Assembly: GCF_030813435.1 (NCBI RefSeq)
Contig: NZ_JAUSUG010000032.1
Location: 1 to 48,517, forward strand
Length of the DNA stretch: 48,517 bases
Direction of reading: 5' to 3'
Source of the DNA: Evansella vedderi
GTDB taxonomy: Bacteria; Bacillota; Bacilli; Bacillales; Salisediminibacteriaceae
This document shows positions 34,791-43,500 of the stretch, piece by piece. Every line of letters starts with the position of its first letter. Within the stretch, counting starts at the first letter, position 1. A program made the position numbers and the translations under genes. The notes under the pieces were generated by a model. That model saw only the letters and a program-made list of their open reading frames with translations, made no database searches and was not told the origin of the DNA.

Positions 34791-35654
34791 TTATACTAAC
34801 CAATTGTTTTTACTTATCTCTAAAAAACGCTTTTCTACAAATGACCAGTTAACTACATTCCACCAGTTATTGATGTACCTCTCACGCTCATTTTCATATT
34901 GTAAATAATAAGCATGTTCCCAAACATCAAGTGGTAACAGAGGAATGACATCCCACTGTGATAAGTTTTGATGCTTTTCTGCAGTTAATATTTCTAATCT
35001 TCCTGCTTGAGGTGCCCATACTAATATAGCCCAGCCCCCTCCTTCTACATTTTTAGCCGCTTCTGTAAAGTGGTTTTTAAATGACTGAAATCCGCCAAAA
35101 TCTTGATCTATTTGTTTAGCTAACTGTCCTTTTGGTTTGCCGCCGCCTTTTGGAGACATAACCTCCCAGAATAATGAATGTAAATAATGGCCAGCACCGT
35201 TAAAGGCAAGCTCCCTTTGCCAATGCTTTATTTCTTCAAATTTAGTTTTTCTCTGCTCCTGTAATTTTTTCTCCGCTTTGTTCAATCCATCAACGTATGA
35301 TTGATGGTGCTTCTTATGGTGTAACTCCATAATCCTCCTGTTAATATAAGGTTCTAACTGATGATATTCATAAGGAAGTTTCGGCAATTTATGTTTTCCA
35401 ACAGGTATTCTTTTTGTTCTTTGTACTTCCTCTTCGGTACGGTTTGAATGTTCATAAGCTAAATATAAATCTTCTGCTTCCCTTTGGAGCTGAACTAATT
35501 TCGTCATATCCTTTTTATCACGTTCATATAATCGGTCTAACAAGGTGTTTGCTTTACTGATCAACTCTTCGTGAGCATCATTTCCCCCTACCTCCCTAGA
35601 AAAACGCTCTAGCCAAACAATTAACTCCTTAGAATATTCATTTTCTAAAGACAA
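34791..35654 (-). CDS. sodF: Superoxide dismutase with N-terminal extension (SodF type)
   Basis: This is a protein of about 287 residues. The first 80 or so residues form a charged helical extension, followed by an Fe/Mn superoxide dismutase. Metal ligands are His in MELHHKKHHQSY, His in HYLHSLFWE, and Asp and His in DVWEHAYYLQY. Order and extension agree closely with B. subtilis SodF, which is also long. The metal (Fe or Mn) cannot be read from this alone. TTG at 35654 is preferred, with GGAGGGG 6 nt upstream. The extension has no recognisable domain. Confidence 0.9.
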   Translation of the reverse strand: MSLENEYSKELIVWLERFSREVGGNDAHEELISKANTLLDRLYERDKKDMTKLVQLQREAEDLYLAYEHSNRTEEEVQRTKRIPVGKHKLPKLPYEYHQLEPYINRRIMELHHKKHHQSYVDGLNKAEKKLQEQRKTKFEEIKHWQRELAFNGAGHYLHSLFWEVMSPKGGGKPKGQLAKQIDQDFGGFQSFKNHFTEAAKNVEGGGWAILVWAPQAGRLEILTAEKHQNLSQWDVIPLLPLDVWEHAYYLQYENERERYINNWWNVVNWSFVEKRFLEISKNNWLV

Positions 35655-35834
35655 ACCTTTCCCCTCCCTTTTATTCATTCACTTACTATCCTATGCCTAG
35701 AATAGAAATGATTGATAAAAAAGATATAAAAAAAGATGTCTTAGTTCCTATTCCATTGTAATCTCTTGAATTGGTCTATCTGAAAATACGAATCAGGTTG
35801 TGCATTCGCATATTCGCATGTTCATGTCCAATAA

Positions 35835-35876
35835 AAAAGGCAGCACCCTTTTTTACTCATTTGGATGCTGCCTTAC
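35835..35876 (-). terminator. Terminator after ypuI
   Basis: GGCAGCATCC pairs with GGTGCTGCC across a long loop and is followed by TTTTTTATT on the minus strand. Confidence 0.85.
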
Positions 35877-35914
35877 ATATCATTACATTATTATAATTTA
35901 AAATTTTTACGAAA

Positions 35915-36409
35915 TTACTCACCTTTTTGACGCATTTTAGTTCGGTAATCCGTTTCGTAATATTCCAGTTCTTCTCGTACTTCTTGTAATGGACCTTCAA
36001 TTGCTTTAACTAATTCCTTTAACTGTTCAGGGACTGTTACTCGGAAACGAATCGCATTTTTTCCTGTATAAGCTGCCCTGCTATCCTCATACCAAACATC
36101 TAATCTTGGTTGGAAGAATTCTTCTACACATTGGTGGAATATCCAATATAAAGTCTTTTCAGCAGCACCCTTACGAAAGGTTTCACTACGTAAAATTAAA
36201 TAGCCAGATTCTCGTCCTTCATCAAAGTATACTAAGATTCTTCGAAATTGATCTAATATGTCCCTATAATCCTCTTCAGAATTATCTTCTCCACCTTTTT
36301 TCAAGGACTCTAACGTTGTTGAATTTAAGAACGTCCTTAATTGTTCGGACACCTTTTCTAATTTCTCCAGTGTAAAGGCTAATTGTTGTTGAACTAAATC
36401 ATTCCCCAT
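35915..36409 (-). CDS. ypuI: YpuI-family protein (DUF3907)
   Basis: This soluble helical protein of about 164 residues has LRTFLNSTTLESL, LDQFRRILVYFDEGRESGY and a charged end. The function is unknown; in B. subtilis ypuI lies next to scpB and dacB. ATG at 36409 follows AGGAAGG by 9 nt. The start overlaps the scpB stop (36399), so scpA-scpB-ypuI is a probable operon. Confidence 0.88.
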   Translation of the reverse strand: MGNDLVQQQLAFTLEKLEKVSEQLRTFLNSTTLESLKKGGEDNSEEDYRDILDQFRRILVYFDEGRESGYLILRSETFRKGAAEKTLYWIFHQCVEEFFQPRLDVWYEDSRAAYTGKNAIRFRVTVPEQLKELVKAIEGPLQEVREELEYYETDYRTKMRQKGE

Positions 36410-37043
36410 TATTAAATTCCTTCCTTTCTGTAATTTCAATAGGCTGTGCTTCTTCCATAGATGAAGCTATTTGTTCTTGGAATTTAGAGAAAAATAAATC
36501 CACTTCTTCCTCCACTTCCTCTTTTGGTACTGAGTCGGGAAGAGGAGGTAATTCTTTTGTGGATCTTAATCCAAATTGCTCTAGAAAATCCTTCGTTGTT
36601 CCATATAGTATTGCTCGACCTGTACCATCTACTCGTCCAACCTCTTTAATCAATGATTTAGCGGTAAGGGTTCGAATGGGCCTTTCAGATTTAACCCCTC
36701 TAATATCTTCTATTTCTAAACGGGATATTGGCTGTTTATAGGCGATAATAGCTAATGTTTCAAGAGCTGCTTGGGACAGGGTAGTGGACGATGGCGATTG
36801 AACTAGTCTTTTAAAATAAGGGGCATGCTCTTGTTTTGTTGTAAACTGGTAGCCACCAGCGATTTCAACTATTTGAATTCCCCTTGAGTCAGAGGAATAG
36901 ACTTCCATCAGTTCAGCCATATAAAATTTGACTGTCTTTCTGTCCAGTTGAAGTACTTCCATAATTTGCTTCTCATCGATCCCCTCTTCACCAGAAACAA
37001 AAAGGAGACCCTCGATGACAGCTTTAATCTGATGACTTTTCAA
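36399..37043 (-). CDS. scpB: Segregation and condensation protein B
   Basis: The 214-residue protein contains two winged-helix domains, with KAVIEGLLFVSGEEGIDEKQ at the start and LAIIAYKQPISRLEIEDIRG in the second domain. ScpB dimers bind ScpA and SMC in the condensin complex that drives chromosome segregation. The C-terminal 40 residues are acidic and probably disordered. It overlaps the end of scpA by 20 bp. Confidence 0.96.
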   Translation of the reverse strand: MKSHQIKAVIEGLLFVSGEEGIDEKQIMEVLQLDRKTVKFYMAELMEVYSSDSRGIQIVEIAGGYQFTTKQEHAPYFKRLVQSPSSTTLSQAALETLAIIAYKQPISRLEIEDIRGVKSERPIRTLTAKSLIKEVGRVDGTGRAILYGTTKDFLEQFGLRSTKELPPLPDSVPKEEVEEEVDLFFSKFQEQIASSMEEAQPIEITERKEFNNGE

Positions 37044-37800
37044 ATGTATGTTCCCCCTTTTGATAAATCATGATGTCATCGAAATTATCTTCTTGATTAC
37101 ATACGATTACGTTTGCTTTCATTAGTTCTAATAATGCCAAAAAAGCGATAACAATATGATGCTTTTCTTCCCTTTCAAAAAGTTCAGAAAACCTCCTTTT
37201 ACCGTGATGACGGCTTAACTCTGTCATTATTTGAGCCATCTTTTCATCAATAGGGATTTCCTCACGCTGTATTTTTGAATACACTGGTTCTGTTTTCTTT
37301 TTCCGCTTCATCATCCTTTGAAAAGCCTGCAGCATATCATAAATAGATACATTTATATTTGGTCCATTTTCTGAATCAGTAGAATCCTTTAAAAACGGTG
37401 TTAAGTCTGACATAGGCTTAGAGAATAAATCACTCCTTACCCTTTCCCGTTCCTTTAATTCTCCTGCAGCTTCTTTAAACTTTTTGTACTCTATTAGACG
37501 GTACATAAGCTCTTCTCTTGGATCATCGGTTTCATCATATTCAAATTCATCCTCCCCAAGTTCTTCTTCCTGAGCAGGTAATAGCATCTGACTCTTCATA
37601 TGTAGTAACGTAGCCGCCATAACTAAGTATTCACTGGCTATGTCTAATTGAAGAAATTGCATCGTATGAATATAGACCATATACTGTTCCGTAATTTCTT
37701 TTACAGGAATATCATATAAGTCTAAATCATTTTTTTGAATTAAGTGTAATAATAAATCTAAAGGACCTTCGAATGTTTGAAGTTTTACACTATACTGCAT
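37024..37800 (-). CDS. scpA: Segregation and condensation protein A
   Basis: The 258-residue kleisin has YSVKLQTFEGPLDLLLHLIQ at the N-terminus and a C-terminal winged helix with VIAFLALLELMKANVI. It bridges SMC head domains together with ScpB. It is the first gene of scpA-scpB-ypuI and is divergent from the DUF309 gene (37948 onward). Confidence 0.97.
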   Translation of the reverse strand: MQYSVKLQTFEGPLDLLLHLIQKNDLDLYDIPVKEITEQYMVYIHTMQFLQLDIASEYLVMAATLLHMKSQMLLPAQEEELGEDEFEYDETDDPREELMYRLIEYKKFKEAAGELKERERVRSDLFSKPMSDLTPFLKDSTDSENGPNINVSIYDMLQAFQRMMKRKKKTEPVYSKIQREEIPIDEKMAQIMTELSRHHGKRRFSELFEREEKHHIVIAFLALLELMKANVIVCNQEDNFDDIMIYQKGEHTFEKSSD

Positions 37801-37947
37801 CGTCTCACCATTTTCTATCTTACTAACAAAATTATATCATATACAAGCACTTTTTACGGCAGATTCATAAAGGATTTTACGTAAGTCTGTTGAATAAATT
37901 TATGGTAGGCTAAATATGTATTGATATATCATTAATTGGAGGCTTCT

Positions 37948-38469
37948 ATGACAAAGTATCCGAAAGCTTATGTTGATTATTTAATTGAATTTCATGGAAC
38001 TAGGGACTTATTTGAATGCCACGAAATTATGGAAGAGTATTGGAAAGAAAATGGGGAAAAACAGTGGTTAGTTTTAATTCAACTTGCTGTTGCTGTTTAT
38101 CATGAACGTCAAAAAAATTTTCCTGGCAGTCTACGTTTATATAAAAAGGTCTTAAATTTCCTAAAAAATGATAAAAAGAGTTTCTTAGAGCTCGGTATTG
38201 ATTCTGACGTACTTGAGGAATTAGTTATCAAACGAATAGAAAACATGGAAAAAGGAGTTAGCTATAGGCCATTCAATCTTCCAATTACCGATCAAGTACT
38301 ATTAGATCGTTGCAAGGAATTATGTAAAGAAAATGGCTTGACGTGGTGCTTTGAAGAAGATATAGATAATGAGTCCTTAATTTTTCGCCATAAACTCCGT
38401 GACCGAAGTGACGTAATTAAAGAGCGATTGGATTCTTTGCAGGAAAAGAAAAGAGAAAGGAAGGGGTAA
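37948..38469 (+). CDS. ypuF: DUF309 protein (YpuF)
   Basis: The 173-residue protein carries the DUF309 signature: FHGTRDLFECHEIMEEYWK near residues 15-33, followed by LIQLAVAVYHE. The molecular function is unknown. The conserved HGxRD and CHE residues suggest a metal site, but that is inference. ATG at 37948 is preceded by GGAGG at 5 nt; a TTG four codons upstream overlaps that site. Confidence 0.88.
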   Translation: MTKYPKAYVDYLIEFHGTRDLFECHEIMEEYWKENGEKQWLVLIQLAVAVYHERQKNFPGSLRLYKKVLNFLKNDKKSFLELGIDSDVLEELVIKRIENMEKGVSYRPFNLPITDQVLLDRCKELCKENGLTWCFEEDIDNESLIFRHKLRDRSDVIKERLDSLQEKKRERKG

Positions 38470-38490
38470 AATCCCTCCTTTCTCTTTTTT
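38452..38490 (+). terminator. Terminator after ypuF
   Basis: AGAGAAAGGAAGGG pairs with CCCTCCTTTCTCT (one bulge) and is followed by TTTTT. The stem begins within the last codons of the gene. Confidence 0.85.
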
Positions 38491-38575
38491 CGCGGGCAAC
38501 ACGAGGTCCCCACCTTCACTTCTCCAAGCATTACACATAACAACAAAGTTTATGAAACAACCTATTTATTGAAAA
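38490..38575 (+). repeat. Dispersed repeat copy D (right end only)
   Basis: GCGGGCAACACGAGGTCCCC, then CTTCTCCAAGC, then AACAACAAAGTTTATGAAA match the right end of copies A and E. The block runs up to and into the stop codon region of ribH. Confidence 0.65.
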
Positions 38576-39033
38576 CTCTTCGTTAAATTCGCCATTTCAA
38601 TTGCTGCTGTTGCAGCTTCCCATCCTTTATTTCCTGCTTTTGTACCTGCTCTTTCCACAGCTTGCTCAATCGTATCCGTGGTTAAAACGCCAAATATTAC
38701 TGGTACTCCACTGGAAAGAGAAAGGGATGCAACTCCTTTAGAAACCTCGCTGCACACATAATCAAAGTGTGGTGTAGAACCACGGATTACAGTCCCTAAT
38801 GTAATTACTGCATCATAATTACCTGAATCCACCATTTTTTTTGCTATTAGTGGAATTTCGTAAGCCCCTGGTACCCATGCCACATCTACATCATCCTCAG
38901 ATACACCATGGCGTTTTAATGCATCCTGGGCTCCTCCAAGAAGCTTGCTCGTAATGAATTCATTAAACCTTCCTGTAACAATTCCTACTTTTAATCCTGT
39001 TCCTATTAAATGACCTTCAAATACTTTTCCCAT
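38566..39033 (-). CDS. ribH: 6,7-dimethyl-8-ribityllumazine synthase
   Basis: The 155-residue protein is the normal length. It has [20 protein letters not shown], the active-site His block [15 protein letters not shown], and a C-terminal block [17 protein letters not shown]. It forms the icosahedral lumazine synthase that makes the riboflavin precursor. GAGGAGG precedes the ATG. It is the last gene of the rib operon, separated from ribBA by 282 bp that contain a repeat. Confidence 0.97.
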   Translation of the reverse strand: MGKVFEGHLIGTGLKVGIVTGRFNEFITSKLLGGAQDALKRHGVSEDDVDVAWVPGAYEIPLIAKKMVDSGNYDAVITLGTVIRGSTPHFDYVCSEVSKGVASLSLSSGVPVIFGVLTTDTIEQAVERAGTKAGNKGWEAATAAIEMANLTKSFQ

Positions 39034-39094
39034 GTCCTTTTCCTCCTCAGTTAATTGCTTTCTAAAAGATTGTTTGTTACTAGGAGTATATACT

Positions 39095-39305
39095 GTAGCT
39101 TGGATATTCTACAGGCGGATCAATTACGCCTAAAGGCGCCCACGTCCTGCGTCTGCGATTACTCGACGCAAACTACTCGAGGAAGCGTGTCTCTGGTCCC
39201 GCTTGTGGGAAACGGCGTAATGTCACCGTCCTGGTTCCGCGGGCAACGCTGGAGTCGCCGCCTTCCACTTCCCAAGCTTTTCTACAAAGTAACAAAGTTT
39301 ACAAA
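39095..39305 (+). repeat. Dispersed repeat copy E inside the rib operon
   Basis: This is the longest copy. It has ACAGGCGGATCAATTACGCC, the CCTAAAGGCG block, TGCGATTACTCGACGC, then an added module shared only with copy F (ACGGCGTAATGTCACC and CTGGTTCCGCGGGCAACG), then GGAGTCGCCGCCTT, CCAAGCTT and the right end AACAAAGTTTACAAAA. It fills most of the gap between ribBA and ribH. Confidence 0.85.
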
Positions 39306-39315
39306 ACATCTTATA

Positions 39316-40509
39316 TTAAAAGTGTAGTAAGTGTCCTAGTTTTTCTTTTTTGGCTTTTAAATAGCGTTCATTGTCTTTAGAATATGGTAGTTGTAGAGGT
39401 ACGCGTTCTACCACTTCAAGGTCGTATCCTTTTAATCCTGTAATTTTTCTAGGGTTATTTGTTAACAGCTTCATTTTACGAACACCAATATCCCTTAAAA
39501 TCTGTGCCCCAATACCATAGTCCCTAAGGTCAGGAGCAAACCCTAGCTTTTCATTAGCTTCAACTGTATCATAGCCTTCCTCTTGTAGCTTATAGGCTTT
39601 CATTTTGTTTAATAAGCCTATTCCCCTTCCCTCTTGTCTCATATAAAGGAGAACACCTTCACCCGCTACATCAATTTGCTTTAAGGCAGCGTGCAGCTGC
39701 GGACCACAATCACAACGGTGAGATCCAAAGACGTCCCCTGTTAAACACTCCGAATGCACCCTTACAAGTGTCGGCTTTTCTCCTTTGATATCTCCTTTCA
39801 CTAAAGCAACATGCTCCTTGCCGTCAACAATATTGCTATATCCAATGGCCCGGAAATCTCCGAATTCTGTCGGTAATTCAATTTCCACTTCCTTTTGAAC
39901 AAGCTTATCTTTACGATTGCGATATTGAATCAGATCTTTAATAGTGACCATTTTCAACTCATGCTCATCAGCGATTTTCCTTAATTCTGGAACTCTTGCC
40001 ATCGTTCCATCTTCATTCATTACTTCACAAATCACCCCAGCTGGCTTCGCACCACACATTCTTGCAAGATCCACAGCCGCCTCCGTATGCCCTGCACGGC
40101 GTAATACTCCACCATCCTTTGCTATTAACGGAAAAATATGCCCTGGCTTCTTAAAGTCGGAAGCTTTCGTTTTATCATCCACAAGGCTCATGATCGTTAA
40201 TGACCTTTCAGGAGCAGATATACCAGTTGTGGAAAACTTATGGTCTATACTTACAGTAAATGCAGTCCCGTGAGGATCTGTATTATGATCAACCATAGGT
40301 ACTAAGTCCAATTGCTCTGCCCTTTCTCTTGTAATAGGAGCACATACTAGTCCTCTTCCAAACTTCACCATAAAGTTAACAACCTCTGGAGTAGCCTTTT
40401 CAGCTAACGCTACAAAATCCCCTTCATTCTCCCGATCCTCATCATCACAAACGATAACACATTTTCCTTGCATTAATTCGTATATTGCCTCTTCAATCGG
40501 ATCAAACAT
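39316..40509 (-). CDS. ribBA: Bifunctional DHBP synthase / GTP cyclohydrolase II
   Basis: The 397-residue protein is a fusion. The N-terminal dihydroxybutanone-phosphate synthase domain (about 1-200) has [11 protein letters not shown] and [12 protein letters not shown]. The C-terminal GTP cyclohydrolase II domain (about 206-397) has [20 protein letters not shown] with the zinc cysteines, and RQEGRGIGL. It supplies both precursors of riboflavin. It is the third gene of the rib operon, called ribA in B. subtilis. Confidence 0.97.
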   Translation of the reverse strand: MFDPIEEAIYELMQGKCVIVCDDEDRENEGDFVALAEKATPEVVNFMVKFGRGLVCAPITRERAEQLDLVPMVDHNTDPHGTAFTVSIDHKFSTTGISAPERSLTIMSLVDDKTKASDFKKPGHIFPLIAKDGGVLRRAGHTEAAVDLARMCGAKPAGVICEVMNEDGTMARVPELRKIADEHELKMVTIKDLIQYRNRKDKLVQKEVEIELPTEFGDFRAIGYSNIVDGKEHVALVKGDIKGEKPTLVRVHSECLTGDVFGSHRCDCGPQLHAALKQIDVAGEGVLLYMRQEGRGIGLLNKMKAYKLQEEGYDTVEANEKLGFAPDLRDYGIGAQILRDIGVRKMKLLTNNPRKITGLKGYDLEVVERVPLQLPYSKDNERYLKAKKEKLGHLLHF

Positions 40510-40532
40510 TGTTCTTCTCCCCTTTTTTTCAA

Positions 40533-41186
40533 TTAAAAACCATTTTCCTTTAGAAAATCTTCCGTTATGTGATTGGATTTCGATTCATTAGACATGGTCC
40601 GTCGTGCAATAAGCTCTTCTATATATTTTGCGAGCATATCACATTCCACATTCACTATATCACCAGGTCCTTTACTACCAATAATCGTTTCTTCTATGGT
40701 GTGTGGAATGATCGAAATGGTAAAGGTATCCTCTGTCAACCCAAATATGGTTAAGCTTGTTCCGTCAACAGAAACACTTCCCTTAAGGATCATGTATTTA
40801 CGTAAATTGGAAGAAACTTCTATTTCATAATAAACGGCATTATGTTCCCTTCGCTTTGCTTTGATTGTGCCGATTCCATCTACGTGACCGGAAACAAAAT
40901 GACCCCCGAATCGCCCATTAGCAGACATGGCTCTTTCAAGATTCACCTTAGATCCAATTGACAATTCCCTCAAGCTAGTATTTCTTACGGTTTCTGGCAT
41001 TAAATCGACGGTAAACGCCAGTGAGTCAAAGGATGTTACGGTTAAACAAACGCCGTTAACAGCGATACTATCTCCTAAATGTACATCGGATAATATTTCC
41101 GATGCTTCTATTTTCATTACAATGGCATCGCCCGTTTGCTTTATTTGTTGAATAGTCCCCTTTTCTTCAATAATCCCTGTGAACAT
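40533..41186 (-). CDS. ribE: Riboflavin synthase alpha subunit
   Basis: The 217-residue protein has two tandem lumazine-binding repeats, beginning [12 protein letters not shown] and [11 protein letters not shown], each with the conserved NGVCLT or DGTSLT pocket. It dismutates two lumazine molecules to riboflavin. It starts immediately after ribD (one base between stop and start codons at most), so the genes are coupled. Confidence 0.97.
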   Translation of the reverse strand: MFTGIIEEKGTIQQIKQTGDAIVMKIEASEILSDVHLGDSIAVNGVCLTVTSFDSLAFTVDLMPETVRNTSLRELSIGSKVNLERAMSANGRFGGHFVSGHVDGIGTIKAKRREHNAVYYEIEVSSNLRKYMILKGSVSVDGTSLTIFGLTEDTFTISIIPHTIEETIIGSKGPGDIVNVECDMLAKYIEELIARRTMSNESKSNHITEDFLKENGF

Positions 41187-42272
41187 TTAATTCACCCCCC
41201 TCGATAAAACAAGTTTAATATCTTTACCAATTCTTTCTATATTTTCGACAGATAACTTTGGAGCATCTTGCAAGCTAGTGATCCCTATACCTGAAAAGGA
41301 TGAGAGGGCATCTCGTCCTCCGATCAGCATTGGTGCTAAATAAACTACTACCTGTTGAAATTCCCCAGAACGGAGGAAGGAGTCATTAATACTTCCTCCC
41401 CCTTCCACAAGGAGAGAACTGATTTCCATTTCCCCTAAATAGGAGAGAACAGACGGGATAGAAATCTCTTCCTCTTCCATGGTAATTATTTTTGCCCCTA
41501 AAGATGATAATTGACCGACTTTTTGTTTGTCAGCTTTAACTGTTGTAAAAATCCACGTTGGAGCAATGTTGTCCGTAAGTAATTTTGCATCAACAGGAGT
41601 TTTTAAATGGTGATCTAAAATGATCCTTATAGGGTGCTTCCCCCCACCTTCTATTCTTGTTGTTAATGATGGGTCATCCTCCAAGACAGTGTTAACTCCC
41701 ACAAGAATAGCATCATGCTCGTGTCTTAAACGATGAGCATCCATTCTAGATTCTTCGCTGGTAATCCATTGACTTTCGCCTGTTGACGTTGCTATTTTAC
41801 CATCTAAACTAGTTGCAGATTTTAGAGTTACAAAGGGCTTCTTTGTTTGTATAAAGTGGTAAAACACTTTGTTTAAGTCATCTGCCTCTGCCTTCATTAG
41901 ACCTTCAACAACTTCAATGCCTGCCATTTTCAGTTTTTCTATACCTTTCCCAGCAACTTTCGGATTAGGATCGGTTGTGGCAACAAATACTTTTTTTAGT
42001 CCAGCTTCAATTACTGCATCTGCACATGGAGGGGTTCTACCGTGATGGGAGCACGGCTCCAACGTAACATACATAGTTGCTCCCTCCGCTTTTTTTCCAG
42101 CCATAGCTAGTGCATGGCGCTCCGCATGAGGTTCTCCCGCCTTTAAATGTGCACCAAACCCTATTAATTGGTTGTTCTTTACAATGACTGCCCCAACTAA
42201 AGGGTTAGGTGTCGTTTGACCTTTAGCAGTCTTTGCTAATTCAATTGCCATTTGCATGTATTTATTGTCCAT
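41187..42272 (-). CDS. ribD: Bifunctional riboflavin-specific deaminase / reductase
   Basis: The 361-residue protein has an N-terminal cytidine-deaminase-type zinc domain (about 1-145; HAERHAL, then PCSHHGRTPPC) and a C-terminal pyrimidine reductase domain (about 146-361; KSATSLDGKIA and LLVEGGGSI). It performs the second and third steps of the riboflavin branch. ATG at 42272 follows GAGGTG by 7 nt; five upstream codons overlap that site. It is the first gene after the FMN riboswitch. Confidence 0.97.
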   Translation of the reverse strand: MDNKYMQMAIELAKTAKGQTTPNPLVGAVIVKNNQLIGFGAHLKAGEPHAERHALAMAGKKAEGATMYVTLEPCSHHGRTPPCADAVIEAGLKKVFVATTDPNPKVAGKGIEKLKMAGIEVVEGLMKAEADDLNKVFYHFIQTKKPFVTLKSATSLDGKIATSTGESQWITSEESRMDAHRLRHEHDAILVGVNTVLEDDPSLTTRIEGGGKHPIRIILDHHLKTPVDAKLLTDNIAPTWIFTTVKADKQKVGQLSSLGAKIITMEEEEISIPSVLSYLGEMEISSLLVEGGGSINDSFLRSGEFQQVVVYLAPMLIGGRDALSSFSGIGITSLQDAPKLSVENIERIGKDIKLVLSRGVN

Positions 42273-42306
42273 GAATAGACACCTCATTATTACCTATTTT
42301 AAAACG

Positions 42307-42345
42307 TAAAAACCCCTGAAGGGAACCATTGCCTTCAGGGGGATA
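42307..42345 (-). terminator. Riboswitch-controlled terminator of the rib leader
   Basis: On the minus strand CCCCTGAAGG pairs with CCTTCAGGGG across an 8-9 base loop and is followed by TTTTT. It lies between the FMN aptamer and ribD, where an FMN-induced terminator would act. Confidence 0.9.
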
Positions 42346-42499
42346 AGGTTAGAGAAAAGAAGTTTTTTTCCTACTTAAATAAACTGGTTCATGTCCTATA
42401 ATTTGACCAGTCACCTGTCTCATTAACGGAAATATTCTCCATTTACTAAAAATGGACAGACTTATCCCATTAATAAAAACTTCATTTTTTCACCGATGT

Positions 42500-42640
42500 C
42501 CCCTTCTCCCATCCAGACTATACTGTCGGCCCTGGTTTCACACCAGATCCACCGTCACTCTATGAGTGCCGGGTCACGGGCTTAGAAGTTAAATATAACT
42601 TCATCACCGCCGGTTGGGAATTTCACCCTGCCCCGAAGGT
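42500..42640 (-). ncRNA. FMN riboswitch (RFN element)
   Basis: On the minus strand the element reads TTCGGGGCAGGGTGAAATTC, CCAACCGGCGGTGAT, then AGCCCGTGACCC, GGTGGATCTGGTG, AAACCAGGGCCGACAGT and ATAGTCTGGATGGGAGAAGG, which are the conserved RFN blocks in order. It should bind FMN and stop transcription of ribD-ribE-ribBA-ribH at the terminator downstream. Confidence 0.97.
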
Positions 42641-42782
42641 TCGGTTTATATAATTATGTTCGAATGCTCACAAATGAATTACATATGATTAGACAAAACT
42701 AATTGATTTGATAGTAACATTATTTTCTAGAAAAAAGCAAGAGTTAGAATTGTGACGAAGCTTTGACAAACTGGATAATTTA

Positions 42783-42934
42783 AAAGAGGCTGGGACTAAA
42801 GTATTTTTACGAATAAGAAATCCGAACAAACTAGATGTAGGTGTAATCTACCCGCTTCGGAAATATACTTCGCTACGATAATACATTGTTCGTATTTTCA
42901 TCTAAACACTTTAGTTATGTCCCAGCCTCTTTTA
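42783..42934. repeat. Long-armed hairpin element after ppiB
   Basis: The outer arms AAAAGAGGCTGGGAC and GTCCCAGCCTCTTTT are perfect complements. The next stem TAAAGT/ACTTTA and an inner pair around ACGAATA/TTCGTAT continue the fold over 150 nt. It begins about 4 bp after the ppiB stop and can also act as its terminator. Confidence 0.8.
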
Positions 42935-42938
42935 AAAA

Positions 42939-43376
42939 TTATTCTTCGTCGTAAACCTTCACTTCTACCATTACGTCCCCTTGCTTAATGTTGTATACGG
43001 CATCCATACCTTCGGTAACTTGTCCAAAAACAGTGTGAACACCGTCTAAATGTGGTTGTGGTTCATGGACAATAAAAAATTGGCAGCTTCCTGTGTCTTT
43101 ACCCGCATGGGCCATTGATAATGCACCTGCCACATGCTTGTGTGGATTTCCTTCTGTTTCACATTTAATTGTCTTTCCGCTTCCTCCGGTACCATTCCCC
43201 CTTGGGCATCCCCCTTGAGCAACAAACCCTGGAATTACACGATGGAAAGTCAATCCATTATAAAAGCCTTCATTTGCAAGGTTTTCAAAGTTTTCTACTG
43301 TTCCTGGTGCTTCATTTGGATAAAACTCAATTTGGATTTTATCTCCGTTTTCCATTACAATTGTACCTTTTTTCAT
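42939..43376 (-). CDS. ppiB: Peptidyl-prolyl cis-trans isomerase B (cyclophilin)
   Basis: The 145-residue cyclophilin has the active-site blocks [20 protein letters not shown] and [19 protein letters not shown]. There is no signal peptide, so it is cytoplasmic. It assists protein folding. ATG at 43376 follows GGGAGGA by about 9 nt; 13 upstream in-frame codons overlap that site. The order lysA-ppiB-rib matches B. subtilis. Confidence 0.96.
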   Translation of the reverse strand: MKKGTIVMENGDKIQIEFYPNEAPGTVENFENLANEGFYNGLTFHRVIPGFVAQGGCPRGNGTGGSGKTIKCETEGNPHKHVAGALSMAHAGKDTGSCQFFIVHEPQPHLDGVHTVFGQVTEGMDAVYNIKQGDVMVEVKVYDEE

Positions 43377-43456
43377 AAAAGTAAATCCTCCCATTTTATG
43401 TATTGTGATATACATCTACTTTATTGTACATTAAACGACACTATAAAGAAAACATC

Positions 43457-43497
43457 AGGAGTGTCAAAAGAAATTATTAACCTTTGACACTCCCTTT
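43457..43497 (-). terminator. Terminator after lysA
   Basis: GGGAGTGTCAAAGG pairs with TTTTGACACTCC on the minus strand, just after the lysA stop. The downstream T-run is weak. Confidence 0.7.
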
Positions 43498-43500
43498 CAA

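Larger units (their letters stand above)
42288..42938. other. Intergenic region between ribD and ppiB
   Basis: There is no gene in this 650-bp region. It holds, from left to right, the rib leader terminator, the FMN riboswitch, a stretch that should contain the rib promoter (a weak TTGTGA-17-TATAAA is the best candidate), and a long hairpin after ppiB. Confidence 0.7.
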
